From: Opeltia flavorubescens
Lineage: Eukaryota > Ascomycota > Lecanoromycetes > Teloschistales > Teloschistaceae
Reading direction: 5' to 3'
Assembly: GCA_000442125.1 (NCBI GenBank)
Contig: KE546965.1
Coordinates: 1,302,001-1,366,000 of the forward strand
Length of the DNA: 64,000 nt
In this document: positions 45,614 through 58,002 of the stretch, one piece after another
Position numbering within the stretch: position 1 is the stretch's first letter
How the letters are laid out: the number at the start of each line of letters is the position of its first letter
Notes under the pieces: model-generated
Databases searched by the model: none
Told to the model about the DNA's origin: nothing
What the model saw: the letters and a program-made list of their open reading frames with translations, nothing else
Program-made: the position numbers and the translations under genes

Positions 45614-46666
45614 TCATCCATGTGCATCGACCACGCTAATCATGTGCGATATCATGGCACGTTTTCTGCTCTCGTCACACCAACTCCCCTCGATTGTTGC
45701 CATTGCAATGCCTTTCCATTCCTCTAGTGTCAATGAAAAGGCTTCTTGTACAGCACAGTAGTTGCTGAGTATGTAACCTCCAAAATATGCAGGATCGTCG
45801 CTATTAATGGAGAATGGAACATGATGATCAAGGAATTTGCGAACGGGCAGTTCCGCAATAGCTTTTACGCATTGCAGTCTTACATTGGATAGTGGACATA
45901 AAGTGACCATGATCTTTCTTCGGGCCATCTCATGCATCAACTCATCGTCCTGTGCCAGGCGAATACCATGATCTACGCGTTGAACATCGAGCATCTCCAA
46001 TGCTTCGCGGATGTACTCGACAGGACCCTCCTCTCCAGCATGCGCCGTCCTCTTGATACTGGAGTCCCTGGCTTGATCGTAAATCACCTTCCATGGACCT
46101 GGTGGGAAGCCCTTTTCACTGGAATCAAGACCAATCCCGGCCAGCCGGCCTGACAATAGATCGTCCTTGGCATCGCCGAAAGCCGCAGCTGCCTCGGTCA
46201 CTGGCAAATGCCTCAGAAAGCAAAGGATCAAATTCGTCGTCATACCCAATTCGCTCTCGGCCCTCCGACACCCTTTGATGAAACCGTCGACCACATGTTG
46301 ATATTTGACTCCACGACCAGTGTGAGCTTGCGGATCAAAGAAAACTTCGGCATGGACGACACCATCTGTATGAGCTCGGGTGAAATAATCCCATGCTAGA
46401 GCCTCAAAGTCGTGAGCATGTACTAAAACACTCATACCGATGAAGTAATAGTGCAGAAAATCGTCAAGAGAAGTAAAGCGTGTGTATCTGTCAAGCAGGG
46501 CATCAGGGGACGCAAAGGCCGGGTCATCGTTCGGATCTGGCAAGTCGATAGCGTTACGTTTGGCCAGAGAGAAGAGAAGATTCGGGGAAAGGGAACCTTC
46601 CAAGTGCATATGATGCTCGCATTTTGGAAGGGCGACAAGGAAAGGGTGGAGTGGAGACTTGCACAT
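45614..46666 (-). CDS. AAH1: Adenine deaminase, fungal AAH1 type
   Basis: 350 aa, one exon, starting MCKSPLHPFLVALPKCEHHM. Zinc and catalytic motifs are complete: HMHLEGS (two zinc His), SSEKGFPPG, KRTAHAGEEGP (zinc His and catalytic Glu), RVDHGIRLAQD and FSINSDDPAYFGG (zinc Asp pair). The length and the CEHHMHLEGSL start mark the fungal AAH1 branch, which hydrolyses adenine to hypoxanthine for purine salvage, rather than true adenosine deaminases. No signal peptide, so cytosolic, with likely nuclear access. The substrate call is from family membership. The 2.7-kb gap upstream separates it from the divergent Zn2Cys6 regulator. Confidence 0.93.
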   Translation of the reverse strand: MCKSPLHPFLVALPKCEHHMHLEGSLSPNLLFSLAKRNAIDLPDPNDDPAFASPDALLDRYTRFTSLDDFLHYYFIGMSVLVHAHDFEALAWDYFTRAHTDGVVHAEVFFDPQAHTGRGVKYQHVVDGFIKGCRRAESELGMTTNLILCFLRHLPVTEAAAAFGDAKDDLLSGRLAGIGLDSSEKGFPPGPWKVIYDQARDSSIKRTAHAGEEGPVEYIREALEMLDVQRVDHGIRLAQDDELMHEMARRKIMVTLCPLSNVRLQCVKAIAELPVRKFLDHHVPFSINSDDPAYFGGYILSNYCAVQEAFSLTLEEWKGIAMATIEGSWCDESRKRAMISHMISVVDAHG

Positions 46667-49414
46667 ATTCTATGAGTTGTTCAACGGATACAGCAGCAGA
46701 AGGAAGGAATTGCAGAGAATTAGAAATCCATCCCCGCACCGAAGATCTCAAACACTAGGGCATGCTTCCTCACAGCTTCTTCATTCTACCTACCGCATCA
46801 GTCTACAAGCTCAATTCCGATTTGCATTCTCGCAACAATCTTCCGGCACTTACGAGCAGTAGCCCCACGCATTGTCAAGGATTCCGATCGTTCAAGGACC
46901 TGGACTAGCATTAGTTCGGCACACGCCGTTTGTTGGTTCTGGCTATCCAACCGAAATCATCAAGACTTTAGGGAAATTTCCATGGAGCGTTCCAAGTCAA
47001 ATACTTCCAAGAGAGGATTATGTCAGGGACACCTCGTTGCAGATCCGGCCCCTGTGCCTTGAAAAGGTTGTGGCGCTTGATGGACGATCCTACCGATCGA
47101 CGTCAAGCAGCAAAACCGCTTCTTTGCTGATAATTGCCGACGTCAGCAGATCGTGATCGTCCATCTGTACGTATTTCTAAATCACCGTTGCGGGAGCTCT
47201 TGAGACACTCTGTTGAGGTGATTCGGTCGAGCAGCAACAAATAGGACCCCAAACCCTATTAAATCTAATTGCATCGGCAAGGTATCCAGTAAACCAGCAC
47301 ATGGGGACCCATTGAGATGTTCAAAGTAGAAAAACAACCGGACCTTGTCAGTACTTCTACGGGTTTTCGGCTTGTGCCAGCGGCAAACCAGCCGGACATC
47401 AGGGTCTGAGCATGGTCAAAGATATCTCGACTGACGCGTCCGTGGTGTGTTCGGAGTCTGCCTGTTGTCTCCGGGTCATCGTGATTGGCTTACACAGCAT
47501 ACGACCACTGGACAGGGCCGACGATCAGTGTTACCCCACGGACCACACTTGATGGTCTAGACCACGGTTGACGGCTTGTGATCCAGCTGTCTTTCCGACG
47601 CTCTTCCCCCTGCACAGCATGCAGGACAGCCAGGCGAGACGATGCAAGACTGGAAGGTCGCTCCGGCATGTACCCGCTCAGCAGCCACAGACCACAGCGC
47701 TAAGTGAGATCGTGAGCTGGAACAACGTCACCGTGGCATTCGTCTACGAACAATGAGCAAAGCCAACATCACCATGGCTCACGGGTGTGGCAACTTGGAA
47801 AGAGCCGGTCGCAGGTGTCACTGCAGTTGCTAATCGCTCGACAAGCCTCTTGGAATAGGCGTTTGTAGATCTAGCTGCGAACCGCCTGAGTGCCCTGGTT
47901 CACGTGAGAGGCGAAAGCCACTGTCGCAACAGGACGAGGCCAAGGGGAAAGATCCGAGATCGTCAAGCGGCGAATGGAGGGTGAGTCTAAGCCTAGAGTG
48001 GCTAAGAAGATAGATCTCTGCTTCTCCACGCCATCTGCCACCGCCGGCAGCCCTACTTCTACCCAATGCGATTGTGAGTTCGAGGACGTCGCCGTCCCGT
48101 CGGATCATGATGCTGGTCTGTGCAGCTCCAATCGAACTTCAGTACAAGCTAAGCTCCCTCGCCGACCTCGGCTCGTATCTCCAAAGCCGGCATATATGGC
48201 ACCAGCGCAACGGTCGTCATCCGACTGGCTTTCCGGCCTCTGGATCAACTTTTGGGCTCCAAAGCGTGATGGATCTACTCCAATGGCGGATACTGGCCGT
48301 TCGTTTGTGCATGACGGATGCCCTGAACCTTTTGACAGCCTATGGCTTGCCGGCGTGTTGATCAAGCTGCTGAGTTACCGCTTTGGATGAGTATTCATAT
48401 TCCGCTCAGAAATTGGCCATACCACAACCAGTCTTTTGCCTCTCGACTATCCCTTTCCCATACAAGAGGTTCGTTGAACTTTTCTTATTCTGCCATGCTT
48501 TATACTAGCACTCAGGGCCTACTCCATGGGGCTCCTGTTGATCTTAGGAGGTGGAACTTGCACTTTAGTCTTCCACAATCATTCCTTATTTCCAATAGTA
48601 GTAGATTTAGAGCGGCATTCCCACACCTCCTTCTCTTTCACTTTCTGAGAGGATAGAGCGGGTTTTACGCCAACCAACATTATCCGTGCTTCTACATAGC
48701 GGGCCACGAATGATCAATTGGCCTTTTCGTGGTCTGATCGTTCATTGATGCTACGCCCTTGTATCAAGGACTCATGTATAAGGTCTCGCATGAACAAGGA
48801 CACAGACCTTTCCAAAGTCGGCATTGCGGGTATCGTTCTGTCAAAATCCCAATCCCATTCCATCCCGATAACCGACAGAGACCGACTCAGTGCGCCGGGG
48901 TCTGTTAATGGTATGCATGACAGCGAAAGGATATCTTTAATCCCTTGCAGATTTCGTGTGCATACTCTGGGACTTGGCTAATTCGGGCAATAGATCTGTA
49001 ATGACAAAAACTGACATCCTCCTACTCAATATACATCTACATAACCCCGCCGCCCATCACCCGAGCCACATCAGACTTCCTAGTGGTCGACCCACCTATC
49101 GGTGGCCTATTTTCGACTGACCAGCATTGCATCACATCCCAAGCTGCCCCTAGTCACTTTAGCCCTGACAATATTGTTCCGCGTTCCAAAGTTCCAGACA
49201 GCAGAGAATAAACTTGGGGTCTAGTCAATTGCGTCGATCTACCTTAATTCTGCTTGGCAATCGATCTGCAAATCGTCTCTTTAAGGTCTTGTTCATCTGC
49301 CTCGGCCGGTATCTTTATTTTTTTGCCCATCTACTCATCCATCTGTCGCGTCCTTCTCTTCTGTGTCGCTTGCATGCAGTCAGAAGCGGACAACAGCCTG
49401 TTTGGTCGTCCCTC
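46667..49414. other. Large gene-poor divergent region, 2.75 kb
   Basis: Between adenine deaminase (minus) and the Zn2Cys6 regulator (plus), the longest stretch here without a recognised gene. It is not AT-rich. An ATG-started open frame at 47974-48390 (138 codons) has no similarity I recognise and competes with equally long frames on the same stretch. A perfect 12-bp palindrome tggtctagacca lies at 47553-47564. No transposon ends, tRNA or long repeat seen. It may hold a long promoter and leader of the regulator. Confidence 0.4.
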
Positions 49415-51973
49415 ATGGCTGCTGGCACCGAGGAGGCTGCTGCTCCCTCGCCGGCAGCAGCAGCGAACTCCATATACGCAGCAAACGTTGCCAAAGCCAG
49501 TCCAATTCAGACAAGTCGACCTCGCAGTGGGACTGATCCTATGTCGTCCGCGTATAGCCAAACATACTACTCGGTCCTAGGATCTCCTGGTACACGGCAT
49601 CCTCAATATCGAGACTTTGGTCCTTCCATCGGGTCTGGGCCTGGCACTCCAAACCCCTCGCACTCCCTTTATTCCTCTTCCGGTGCTCTGCAAACCCAGA
49701 AGCGAGCCTACAGACAACGCAGGAAAGATCCCAGCTGCGATGCATGCCGAGAGCGGAAAGTCAAGGTATGCCTGCCTTTGAATTCGATTGTGGTAAAATC
49801 GGGCTAACGATTTTGAAGTGTGATGCAACCGATAATACAAGCTGTTCCGAATGCACGAGCAGGAACGTCAAATGCCAATTCACCAAGGATTCGAATAAAC
49901 GGATGTAAGTCTCCAGTGTTTCAACCATCTTCAGCCCAAGTAATTTACATGGTTCTCTTAGGTCTTCAATCAAGTAAGTCGTCTTGCTGAGGTTCCAAGG
50001 ACACTTCTCTAATTTAGATCCGGCCTTTAGACAAGTACAGGATCTTGAGAAACAGCTTGCACAGGCGAAGCAGCAGTTGAACCAGCTTCGATCTCAATCA
50101 GGCGAACGATCACCCGACGAATCTCAAATTTATTCTCGGTCTGGATTACTAGTTCAAGAGTATGAACCACGACCGCGGAAGAGGCAGAAGACGTCAGCAT
50201 CTCGAGATTTCTCTGCGGTTCGAGCGGATCTTCGTAAATATGGACGTGGGATTTTCAAACCACCACAATCATACTTACGGCAGCATCCGCACGGGATTTC
50301 ACGTCCCCCAGTGGCTAAAAGTATTGATCTTCGTGAACTACCACCGAAAGCAGTAGCCGACGAATTGCTTTATCTTTATCGAATCTCGTTCCATGTGACT
50401 TTTCCTATGCTGGACTGGAGTTCCTTCAGCCAGGAGTACGAACTGGTCTACCAACAGCACTCGCTCCGTAACGTCCCACAGGTTTGGAGTGCTTTGCTCT
50501 TTGCCGTTTTCGCGTGCGGCACTATGCCTCAGTCTTTGCGCGATGGACAGGAGTACTCCGATGAATCTCGAAAGCTCTTAGACTTGGCGACCGATGAGTA
50601 TACGGTTGATCATGTACGGACCGCCATCTTGACCAGTGTTTTTCTTGGAGAATCAAATCGTAAATCCGCAAGCTGGACCTGGCTTGGTATTGCTGTGAGG
50701 ATCGGCCAAGACATTGGCCTACATACCCGCGACGTTAAAGGGCCTTTCATCGACCAAGCAGCGAGCAGGCCGGTGTGGTGGACGGTATACGTTTGTGACC
50801 GGTTCGTGCTAGACTCTCATGAAATCTTTTTAAACGACTGCTGACTTCATTAGGCTGATGTCTCTGGAGCATGGGCATTCAGCGATGATCAATGACGATG
50901 AGTGTGAATTCGACCCACCTGGCACAACGAGTGTGGGAGAGATACAAGGAGAACATCCAGGGCGACCTACGACTCCAGCACAGTCCCCATTAATGGTACT
51001 GGTGCAGATCATCCGAGTTATCTCAAAGCTTTTGAAGACACTCAAAGAACCGTCAATATCGCCCTCGTCGCTTCAATCCTTCGGTGTTCTTTTTGAAGAC
51101 TGTATGGATCTTTTCCCGGCCCATCATCAATTCGACTCTTTCGGGACCATTGATCCTCATGAGATACCGCCTTTGATATATCTCCAAAATGCACGTTTAC
51201 TTCTTCACCGGCACAACATTGGAATTAAAAACAAAGCGAGCGCACGGCTCCACGCTACGGACGAATGTACAAGGATAGCCAAGCAGAGCACAAGGTTTCT
51301 AGGACGGTGTATGTCAGACACGTCGGGGGCGGCGATGCACGGTCAAGTGGGCCATGAGCGATGGAGAAGTTCGTTGGTATCTGCGGCCAATGCTTTCCTG
51401 TGTACACATATTTGGCGGTGTACCCTATTTCTTTGTCTCCGACAGGAATACGAGGATGCCTTGGTATGCGTTCGAGCCAGTGCTACTATTGGTAGTGCTC
51501 GAGCGATTAATGTCGCTTGTGGGCGCTATCTCGACTTCTTTTTACAGAGGCTTCTTCCCAAGCTTCAGGACAGGATGGTATCTGTCGAGATAGATGAAGA
51601 GATGCTGGCACTGGTGTCAGGTGATCTGCAAGGGGACGCCGATAACTCTTGGATATGGAAAGACATCGAAGGGGCAAATCAAGCAACGGAGAGCACACGC
51701 TTTTCGCCGATCAATGCCACTCCGGTCACAGCACACGAGGATGATTACCAGAGCTGGTCGAATTGGGACGGCATACTGGACACTCTTACACGCCTGCTGC
51801 AAGGCAAGCGACAAGGGCAACAACGGTATTCGCCGCAGGAAGGACAGATACCACTGAAACTGCCTTCACAGGCGCAGCAACAGCCGGTGCATTTGGTGTC
51901 GCCAGTCAGCCCTGGAGGTTCGGAGACACCGCATAGTGGATCAAGTAGGATACGGATTGCCGACATCATGTGA
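49415..51973 (+). CDS. Zn2Cys6 transcription factor with fungal_trans domain
   Basis: Five exons (49415-49765, 49819-49904, 49962-49973, 50031-50801, 50854-51973) give 2340 nt, 779 aa. The start is the only in-frame ATG upstream of the DNA-binding domain. The Ser/Pro/Ala-rich N-terminus leads to [19 protein letters not shown] and CTSRNVKC, the six zinc-binding cysteines, split by intron 1 after the first half. Exon 3 is a 12-nt microexon that completes MSSIK before [20 protein letters not shown], a coiled-coil dimerisation element. The fungal_trans middle domain follows ([59 protein letters not shown]) and a polar C-terminus. Such proteins bind CGG half-sites and act on nearby or distant pathway genes; the target is not deducible. 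Confidence 0.9.
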
Positions 51974-52823
51974 TCTGTACTTACATATCTTTTGCGAGTC
52001 AAGCCAGCACAACATTGGGGATTCTTTAGCGACTTTGATATACCTTTTTCAATATTGACTGTATATACTAGGGATATGTTGATCCAACACATGATACTAG
52101 GGAACAAAACTACGGCGAAATATTTGGTCTGAGAACACTTCTACAATAGACAGCATGGAGCATGAATGCATTACTTGTATATAAAGGCTGAATTTGGAGG
52201 ACGGATGATATTTTTATGACTGAATACAATGTAAGAATTGACAGCCTGGCGTCTCTAATATCTTCCTAGTTGACCTAAATACGAGCTTGATGTACGACGA
52301 AGAAGTGAAGATCTTAGGCACTAGATTATTATTGATACTTTATATATTTTGTCTGCGAAGTGGAACGTACATACGGCCACAAACAGAGGAAAACATGGCT
52401 TCCCGTCCGCTCAACCATAATTAAGTCTCTGATCGGAAGATTAGTAGTTGGGTCGGTGACGACCAGCGAATACCTTCTGCTGTATGTTTTTGAATTTTGA
52501 CCTCCGACCTTTTTATCCTCTTACATCTTTCAATTCAGCCGGAGTCGTTCATTGGTAGCAAATAACTTTCGCCACTGCCAAATAGGCATACTAGAAGTAG
52601 CTTGATAGTCGAAGTCTAAGGAGTCTGATAAGGTAAGCTATCACGAGCCAATCAATGTCATTGCTTGGACGGGTGGCTGGAGCAGGCGACCATATGAGCT
52701 ATCGCATGATCCAACTCCTCTCCAAACAAACCATATTGTTATCAAAGTCCTTTCGTTCTTCAGACAAGTAGTTTGGTTACAGATACGCTGGTATTAGCTA
52801 CATCAGAGCAGCCTGTAAGAGGT
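51974..52823. other. Intergenic region, regulator / carboxypeptidase Y
   Basis: 850 bp between two plus-strand genes; AT-rich, 3' UTR then promoter. No feature recognised. Confidence 0.45.
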
Positions 52824-54608
52824 ATGAAAGTTCTCGGTGCGTCGCTCCTGATAGGAGCTGCCTCCGCCTGGTCATCGCCTTTCCAGCAGCTTCTGCAACC
52901 GCCCCAGGAAGCCTCAGAGGCCTGGACAAGGCCTCTACAGGCTCTACAAGAGTCTCTGAAATCGCTCACAGATGAAGCTCGCGCTGTTTGGGATGAGGTC
53001 GCCCAGATGTTCCCCAAAGAAATGGAGAGGACGAGCTTCTTCTCGCCACCCAAGAAATATTCCAGGAGACCGGACGATTACTGGCATCATATCACCAAGG
53101 GCGCCGATGTTCAGAATCTCTGGGTGGAAAATTCTAATGGCGAACAAGAGCGAAAGGTCGAAGGCAAGCTGGAGGATTACAATCTGCGGACGAGGAAGGT
53201 CGATCCGAGTTCTCTAGGAGTGGACCCTGGCGTAAAGCAATACAGCGGATACCTCGACGATGCAGCCAATGACAAGCACTTATTCTACTGTACAATCCTC
53301 AGCTATTACTCCTCTATGACTGTCTGCTGATACCCAACTTTAGGGTTCTTCGAATCACGCAACGATCCCCAAAACGACCCAGTCGTCCTTTGGCTCAATG
53401 GCGGCCCAGGCTGCTCTTCCCTCACCGGCCTATTCCTCGAACTCGGTCCCTCCTCCATCGATGGAGATTTCAAAGTTGTCCCAAACCCCTACAGCTGGAA
53501 CTCCAACGCCAGCGTCATTTTCTTAGACCAACCCGTCAACGTCGGCTTTTCCTACAGCGGTTCTTCCGTCTCCAACACGGTTGCCGCTGGCAAGGATGTC
53601 TACGCACTCCTCACTCTATTCTTCACGCAGTTTCCCGAGTACGCCCACCAGGATTTCCACATCGCAGGCGAATCCTACGCCGGTCATTATATCCCCGTCT
53701 TCACCTCTCAGATCCTTTCGTATAAGAAACGCAACATCAATCTCAAGTCTGTTCTTATCGGAAACGGATTAACCGACGGTCTGACTCAGTATGATTACTA
53801 CCGCCCCATGGCATGTGGTGACGGCGGCTGGCCGGGCGTGCTCACGGAGAGCGAATGTCGGAGCATGGATAATGCCCTCCCGCGCTGTAAATCTCTTATC
53901 GAAGGTTGCTACAATTCAGGAAGCGTCTGGTCTTGCGTTCCCGCAAGCATCTACTGCAACAACGCCATTATCGGCCCTTACCAGCGTACCGGCCAGAACC
54001 CTTATGATATCCGCGTCAAGTGCGCTGATGGGGGAAGTCTTTGCTATAAGCAGCTTGACTGGATTACGAAATATTTAAACCAGCCAGAAGTGCTTGAGGC
54101 ACTGGGAGCGGAGACAGATGGGTACGATAGTTGCAACTTCGATATCAATCGCAATTTCCTCCTAGCGGGCGACTGGATGCAGCCGTTCCATAGGCTGGTA
54201 CCGGGGATTTTGGAGGAGATTCCAATTCTGATCTACGCTGTATGCTTCCCCTTTTCAATTCTCTCGCCCAGTGTTCACTACTCGTCCTCAATTAAAGCTC
54301 TAACACGTGATATCGAATAGGGCGACGCAGACTTCATCTGCAACTGGCTCGGAAACCATGCCTGGACCGAGGCTCTCGAATGGCCCGGCCAGAAAGCCTT
54401 CAATAAAATCCCGCTGGATGATCTTACCCTTACCTCTGACTATAATGGGAAGCTGACAAAGGGTACCAAGATTGGCCAGGTGAAAAGCAGTGGCAATTTC
54501 ACTTTTATGAGACTGCATGCTGGGGGCCATATGGTGCCGTTGGATCAACCGGAGGCGAGTCTAGAGTTCTTCAATCGGTGGATTGGCGGAGAATGGATGG
54601 GTAGGTGA
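52824..54608 (+). CDS. cpyA: Carboxypeptidase Y homologue (vacuolar serine carboxypeptidase)
   Basis: Three exons (52824-53289, 53344-54239, 54321-54608) total 1650 nt, 549 aa. The ATG opens a signal peptide ([15 protein letters not shown]) and a long propeptide ending near [19 protein letters not shown]. Mature-enzyme blocks: [50 protein letters not shown] (nucleophile Ser266), [10 protein letters not shown], then [11 protein letters not shown] (Asp458) and [13 protein letters not shown] (His524). The triad and oxyanion glycines are intact. It removes C-terminal residues in the vacuole after activation. Intron 1 splits the Trp codon in FYWFFESR; intron 2 lies between ILIYA and GDADF. Length is standard. 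Confidence 0.95.
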
Positions 54609-55211
54609 GGTGGGCAAGAAGGGCAATGAGAACGAGAGAAGTTGTTCTGGACTATTGGCTCTTTTTATATGCCGTCTCTGATCGTACTACTGGTTATAGT
54701 TGGGCATCGGGATACACGAGGGTACATGTATATATGGTCGCGCGGCCATTTCAAATGACCTAGAGGGCTTCATGGTCCGCAATCAGTGCTCTATTATTCA
54801 ACCCTCCGAGTGAGTATGGATGCTCTAAGTAGCCTTGTGCCAGGCAATGTAATCATCACGTCTACGACTTCTCCGCACTGAAGTGAAGTTGGTCAGAGGC
54901 GTTGATTCGATTGCGTCGAAAACGATACCACGATACCCAAACTGCGAGGACATTCTTAGACATCCCAGGCGAATGAGAAGTCGCAATCCGTCATTTGCCA
55001 TCGCTGAGAGGATAAAGGTTCGTATCTCTCTCCCTCTCTCCATCAACCTACTTCTCTACAACCCGTGCTGATCAGTCTCTACCGCATTTCCACACTTTTC
55101 GTCGTCTCTTGATGAACCAAGAGAACTCGTATCTAGTGGCTGAATTGCCCCCTTTCTTTCNCCCTCCAATAAGCCAAAATTTATCACCCTCGTCAAGCAG
55201 AAACACCCCTA
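54609..55211. other. Tail-to-tail intergenic region, carboxypeptidase / 55212-58002 gene
   Basis: 603 bp between convergent stops. Undetermined base at 55161. A GTAAGA sequence at 55291 (minus strand) inside the last exon of the neighbouring gene is a possible alternative donor into this region. Confidence 0.45.
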
Positions 55212-58002
55212 TCAAACCGTATGAGTCCATACCGGCGCCTTCATAAGCACACTCCTCCCCCTGACCTCCACAGCCAAAAACGCGCAAAATCTTACCTTCT
55301 CTTCCTTCGGTTGTTGCTGCTGTTGCTGTTGCGCCTGCTGCTGTTGTTGTTCTTTCTCCTTCGCCAACATCTCCTTCTGCGCCAGGACTCCGCTTCCGGC
55401 CGGCACTGAGCCAGCCTTCTTTCCGCCCATGAACCCGCCGAACATGGAGCCTTTCTTCTTCTGGACTTGTTGTTGTTGTTGCTGCTGCGCGTGTAGGCCG
55501 TCCTTTTCTTTCTGGATCTGTTGTGCGTTCTGAGTACTTGGATTTGAGTTCATGGGTGAAGATTCTACGTCATCTCCTGCTCCATCTTTCAAAGAGTCAA
55601 TGTCATTATTGCTGGTTTCTACGTCAGGCTTTTCGATTGATGACCTCGATGCTGCTTCCTCGATGATTCCCTCGCCGGGGTTGGTGAGAGGTGGGAGGCC
55701 GGATTCGATCTTCATGATGTTCTCGTCGATCCTCGAGTTTGGGTACACGTACTCGACAAACACATCTCTGCTTTCTAGCGGAAGGTTGCACGCGATACCG
55801 ACCGCCAACTCAACGATCATGGAAACGCCGCCTTCCAAGCCAGGCGGCGCCGGATCTTTGAGGTTCATCGTAAGTGCAGCAACCATTTTCTCTACTAGCA
55901 TGGTCGTAAGAGAATTTCTATTTTCCGTCGCGGATGTGGAGGCGAGGACTTCATTCAGTCCTTCCAACGTCGAGAGACGCCAATTGCCGATCTTCGCCAT
56001 CAGCGCTTCCTTCTCCTCATCGCTTGGTGTAGGTGCCGCGAAGCGTCGAAGGTTCTTCTCGATGATCTTAAGTTGCGTGCTCAATCCTGGGTCGAGCGCG
56101 GGGTGGAAGACGCGATTGAACAATTCATCAACGAGCCATCTGGCAATGCATGCGCGTCCTACTGCGGTCATTTCCTTGGTCGGATTGGTCGTTGCGTCTT
56201 TGTTGACTGCGGGAGCGAGCCAAGGCGGTATGGAACGCCATTCACGTCTGATATTAAATGCGAGATTGTTGATTGCGCCGTCAAGACGAGAGAAGCGGTT
56301 AATGTATTCATTGTCGTCGAGGGAGGTGCGGGATTGAGCGAGACGTTGGTGGGCAAGTGTATTCTGGAGTTGCTGGACTTGGGCTTCTTTGTCGAAATAA
56401 TACTTTTTCACTTTGCGATACTTGTCCTCTGGGCAAAGATTTAGTTACGTTATTTTGAGACAAGACTGGTGAAGAATATCACGAGGAAACGCAAAAGATA
56501 TAAGGGAATCACATACGTAATTCATCGTGTCTGGCTACAAGCTGAGCGATCTCTGGAGTGGATAAATCGTCCCGTGATCTGCTCGGCGGTGGGGTGTTTC
56601 GACCTTGTTCACTAGTACTTTGTTGTGTCATCGGAGACGGTTGCGATGCTCTATAGTTGTTTCCTTGTTGGCTGCTGACACCAAGCTGCGAGCTATACGA
56701 TGGCGGGGGGCCTTGAGGCTGGCCTTGGGATTGGTTTCCTTGATGGTATGCCTGGTAGCTGGCACCTTCTCTATTGCCGGTCCCTTGCTGATTCTGCTGC
56801 TGTTGTGCTAATTCCTGGGACCTTCTATCTCGGGAAGGTTGAGTTTGAGGTGGCCCCATGGGACCAGAATTCTGGGAGATGCTGGACGACCTCGGCTGTA
56901 CGTAGGTATATTGGTTTGAATCGAAGCGTGCAGGGTACGAGTGGATCGGAGATGGGGGACCGTAAGATTGTTGGGAGGGTGGTCGACTGTTCTGTAGTTC
57001 TTGGTGGTAATGATGGAGATGCTCTTGCTGTCCTCGGGTCAAAAGCGGATGGCTCGAAGCAGATGTTGCCGACGAAGGAGACGGCTGATAAGAAGGGGGC
57101 AGCTGATTCGACTCTTGCTGAAACCGGTATTGCTGTTGTATTGACGATTGGGGAGAGTCCCACGTTGTCGATGTTGCGGATCCCTGCCTTTCGAACCGTG
57201 GGCGATTATTGGCGTCTCCCCCAACACTTTGGACCGAAGATTTTCGGTAGGCGCCTTCTCTAGGGGTATCTGGTAGGAAAGTAGAAGACCTCAATGGATC
57301 CTTGTCTGGAATGGGAGGTCCGGGAGCGCTTGATGATAAATCGGCCCCGCCGTCGTCGGCTTCTTCGCTGCTCGTAGTTTGAGGATAAGTCGATCCACTG
57401 GACTCGGACGGCCAACGCTGCTGGCCCGGACGGCCGACGGAGGTGGGAGCGTTGTGGGAAGAATAAGGCTTCGTCCGTACGGATATGCTTCGACCAAGAC
57501 GTTGTGGTGCAGCTACTGGCGACGGAGCAATCGTGTTAGATTCTTTGGCTGAGCTTCCGAGGCCAAAGAAGCGTCTCTTTTTTGGTTCCTCTTTGTGCGG
57601 CAGTCGGGGAGCAGGCGGCTGATGATAATAGACGTCGGGATTCTCGTTAATGTCAGCAGGGTTGAAATGATCCTGCTGTCCAGTGGCGGGACCTACAAGG
57701 TGTATGGTCGGTTGCTGATGGTTGCTTGGGTAGGAATTCGATTGAGGGGACCGTTGGCTCAAGGAGCGAGTTGGAAAGCCTGGTTGATACGGTCTTGGCT
57801 CCTCTGGACGGTAAGGGTGGCCGTATTGTTGGCCTACGGTATCGTCTTGGAAGGTGGACGGAGGGAAGGCGGGCGAATGCAGGGGCGAGTCAACGGGCGA
57901 TGGCTGATACGAGGGTGGAGCGCCGTTCTGTTCGTGAGAGGTGAGAAGTGATGCCTGGGACCTGTTCTTATGAAAGAAGTGTTTGGAAGCTCTGGAGGGC
58001 AT
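55212..58002 (-). CDS. Conserved fungal protein: disordered Q/P/S-rich half plus helical domain
   Basis: Two exons on the minus strand (56517-58002, 55212-56428; 88-nt intron with donor GTATGT, a TAACTAA branch site and acceptor GCCCAG) join at HDEL|QDKYRKVKKYYFDKEAQ, giving 900 aa. Residues 1-480 are low complexity: Ser, Pro, Gln, Tyr and Gly dominate, with many PPSY and SQxS units. The second half is an ordered helical domain: FSRLDGAINNLAFNIRREW, then RSIPPWLAPAVNKDA, ARWLVDELFNRVFHPALDP, KIGNWRLSTLEGLNEV and AVGIACNLPLESRDVFVEYV. It ends with a poly-Gln tract and VRFCAFLAVEVRGRSVLMKA. I do not recognise a named family; the domain looks conserved, probably in filamentous ascomycetes, and the design suggests a scaffold or condensate-forming protein. 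No function assigned. Confidence 0.72.

Noticed and set aside
47974-48390. 138-codon ATG-started frame in the large gap
   Set aside because: No motif or family match; overlapping frames on both strands are of similar quality; no intron signals support a gene.
55552-56337. 261-codon plus-strand frame
   Set aside because: Antisense shadow of the second exon of 55212-58002.
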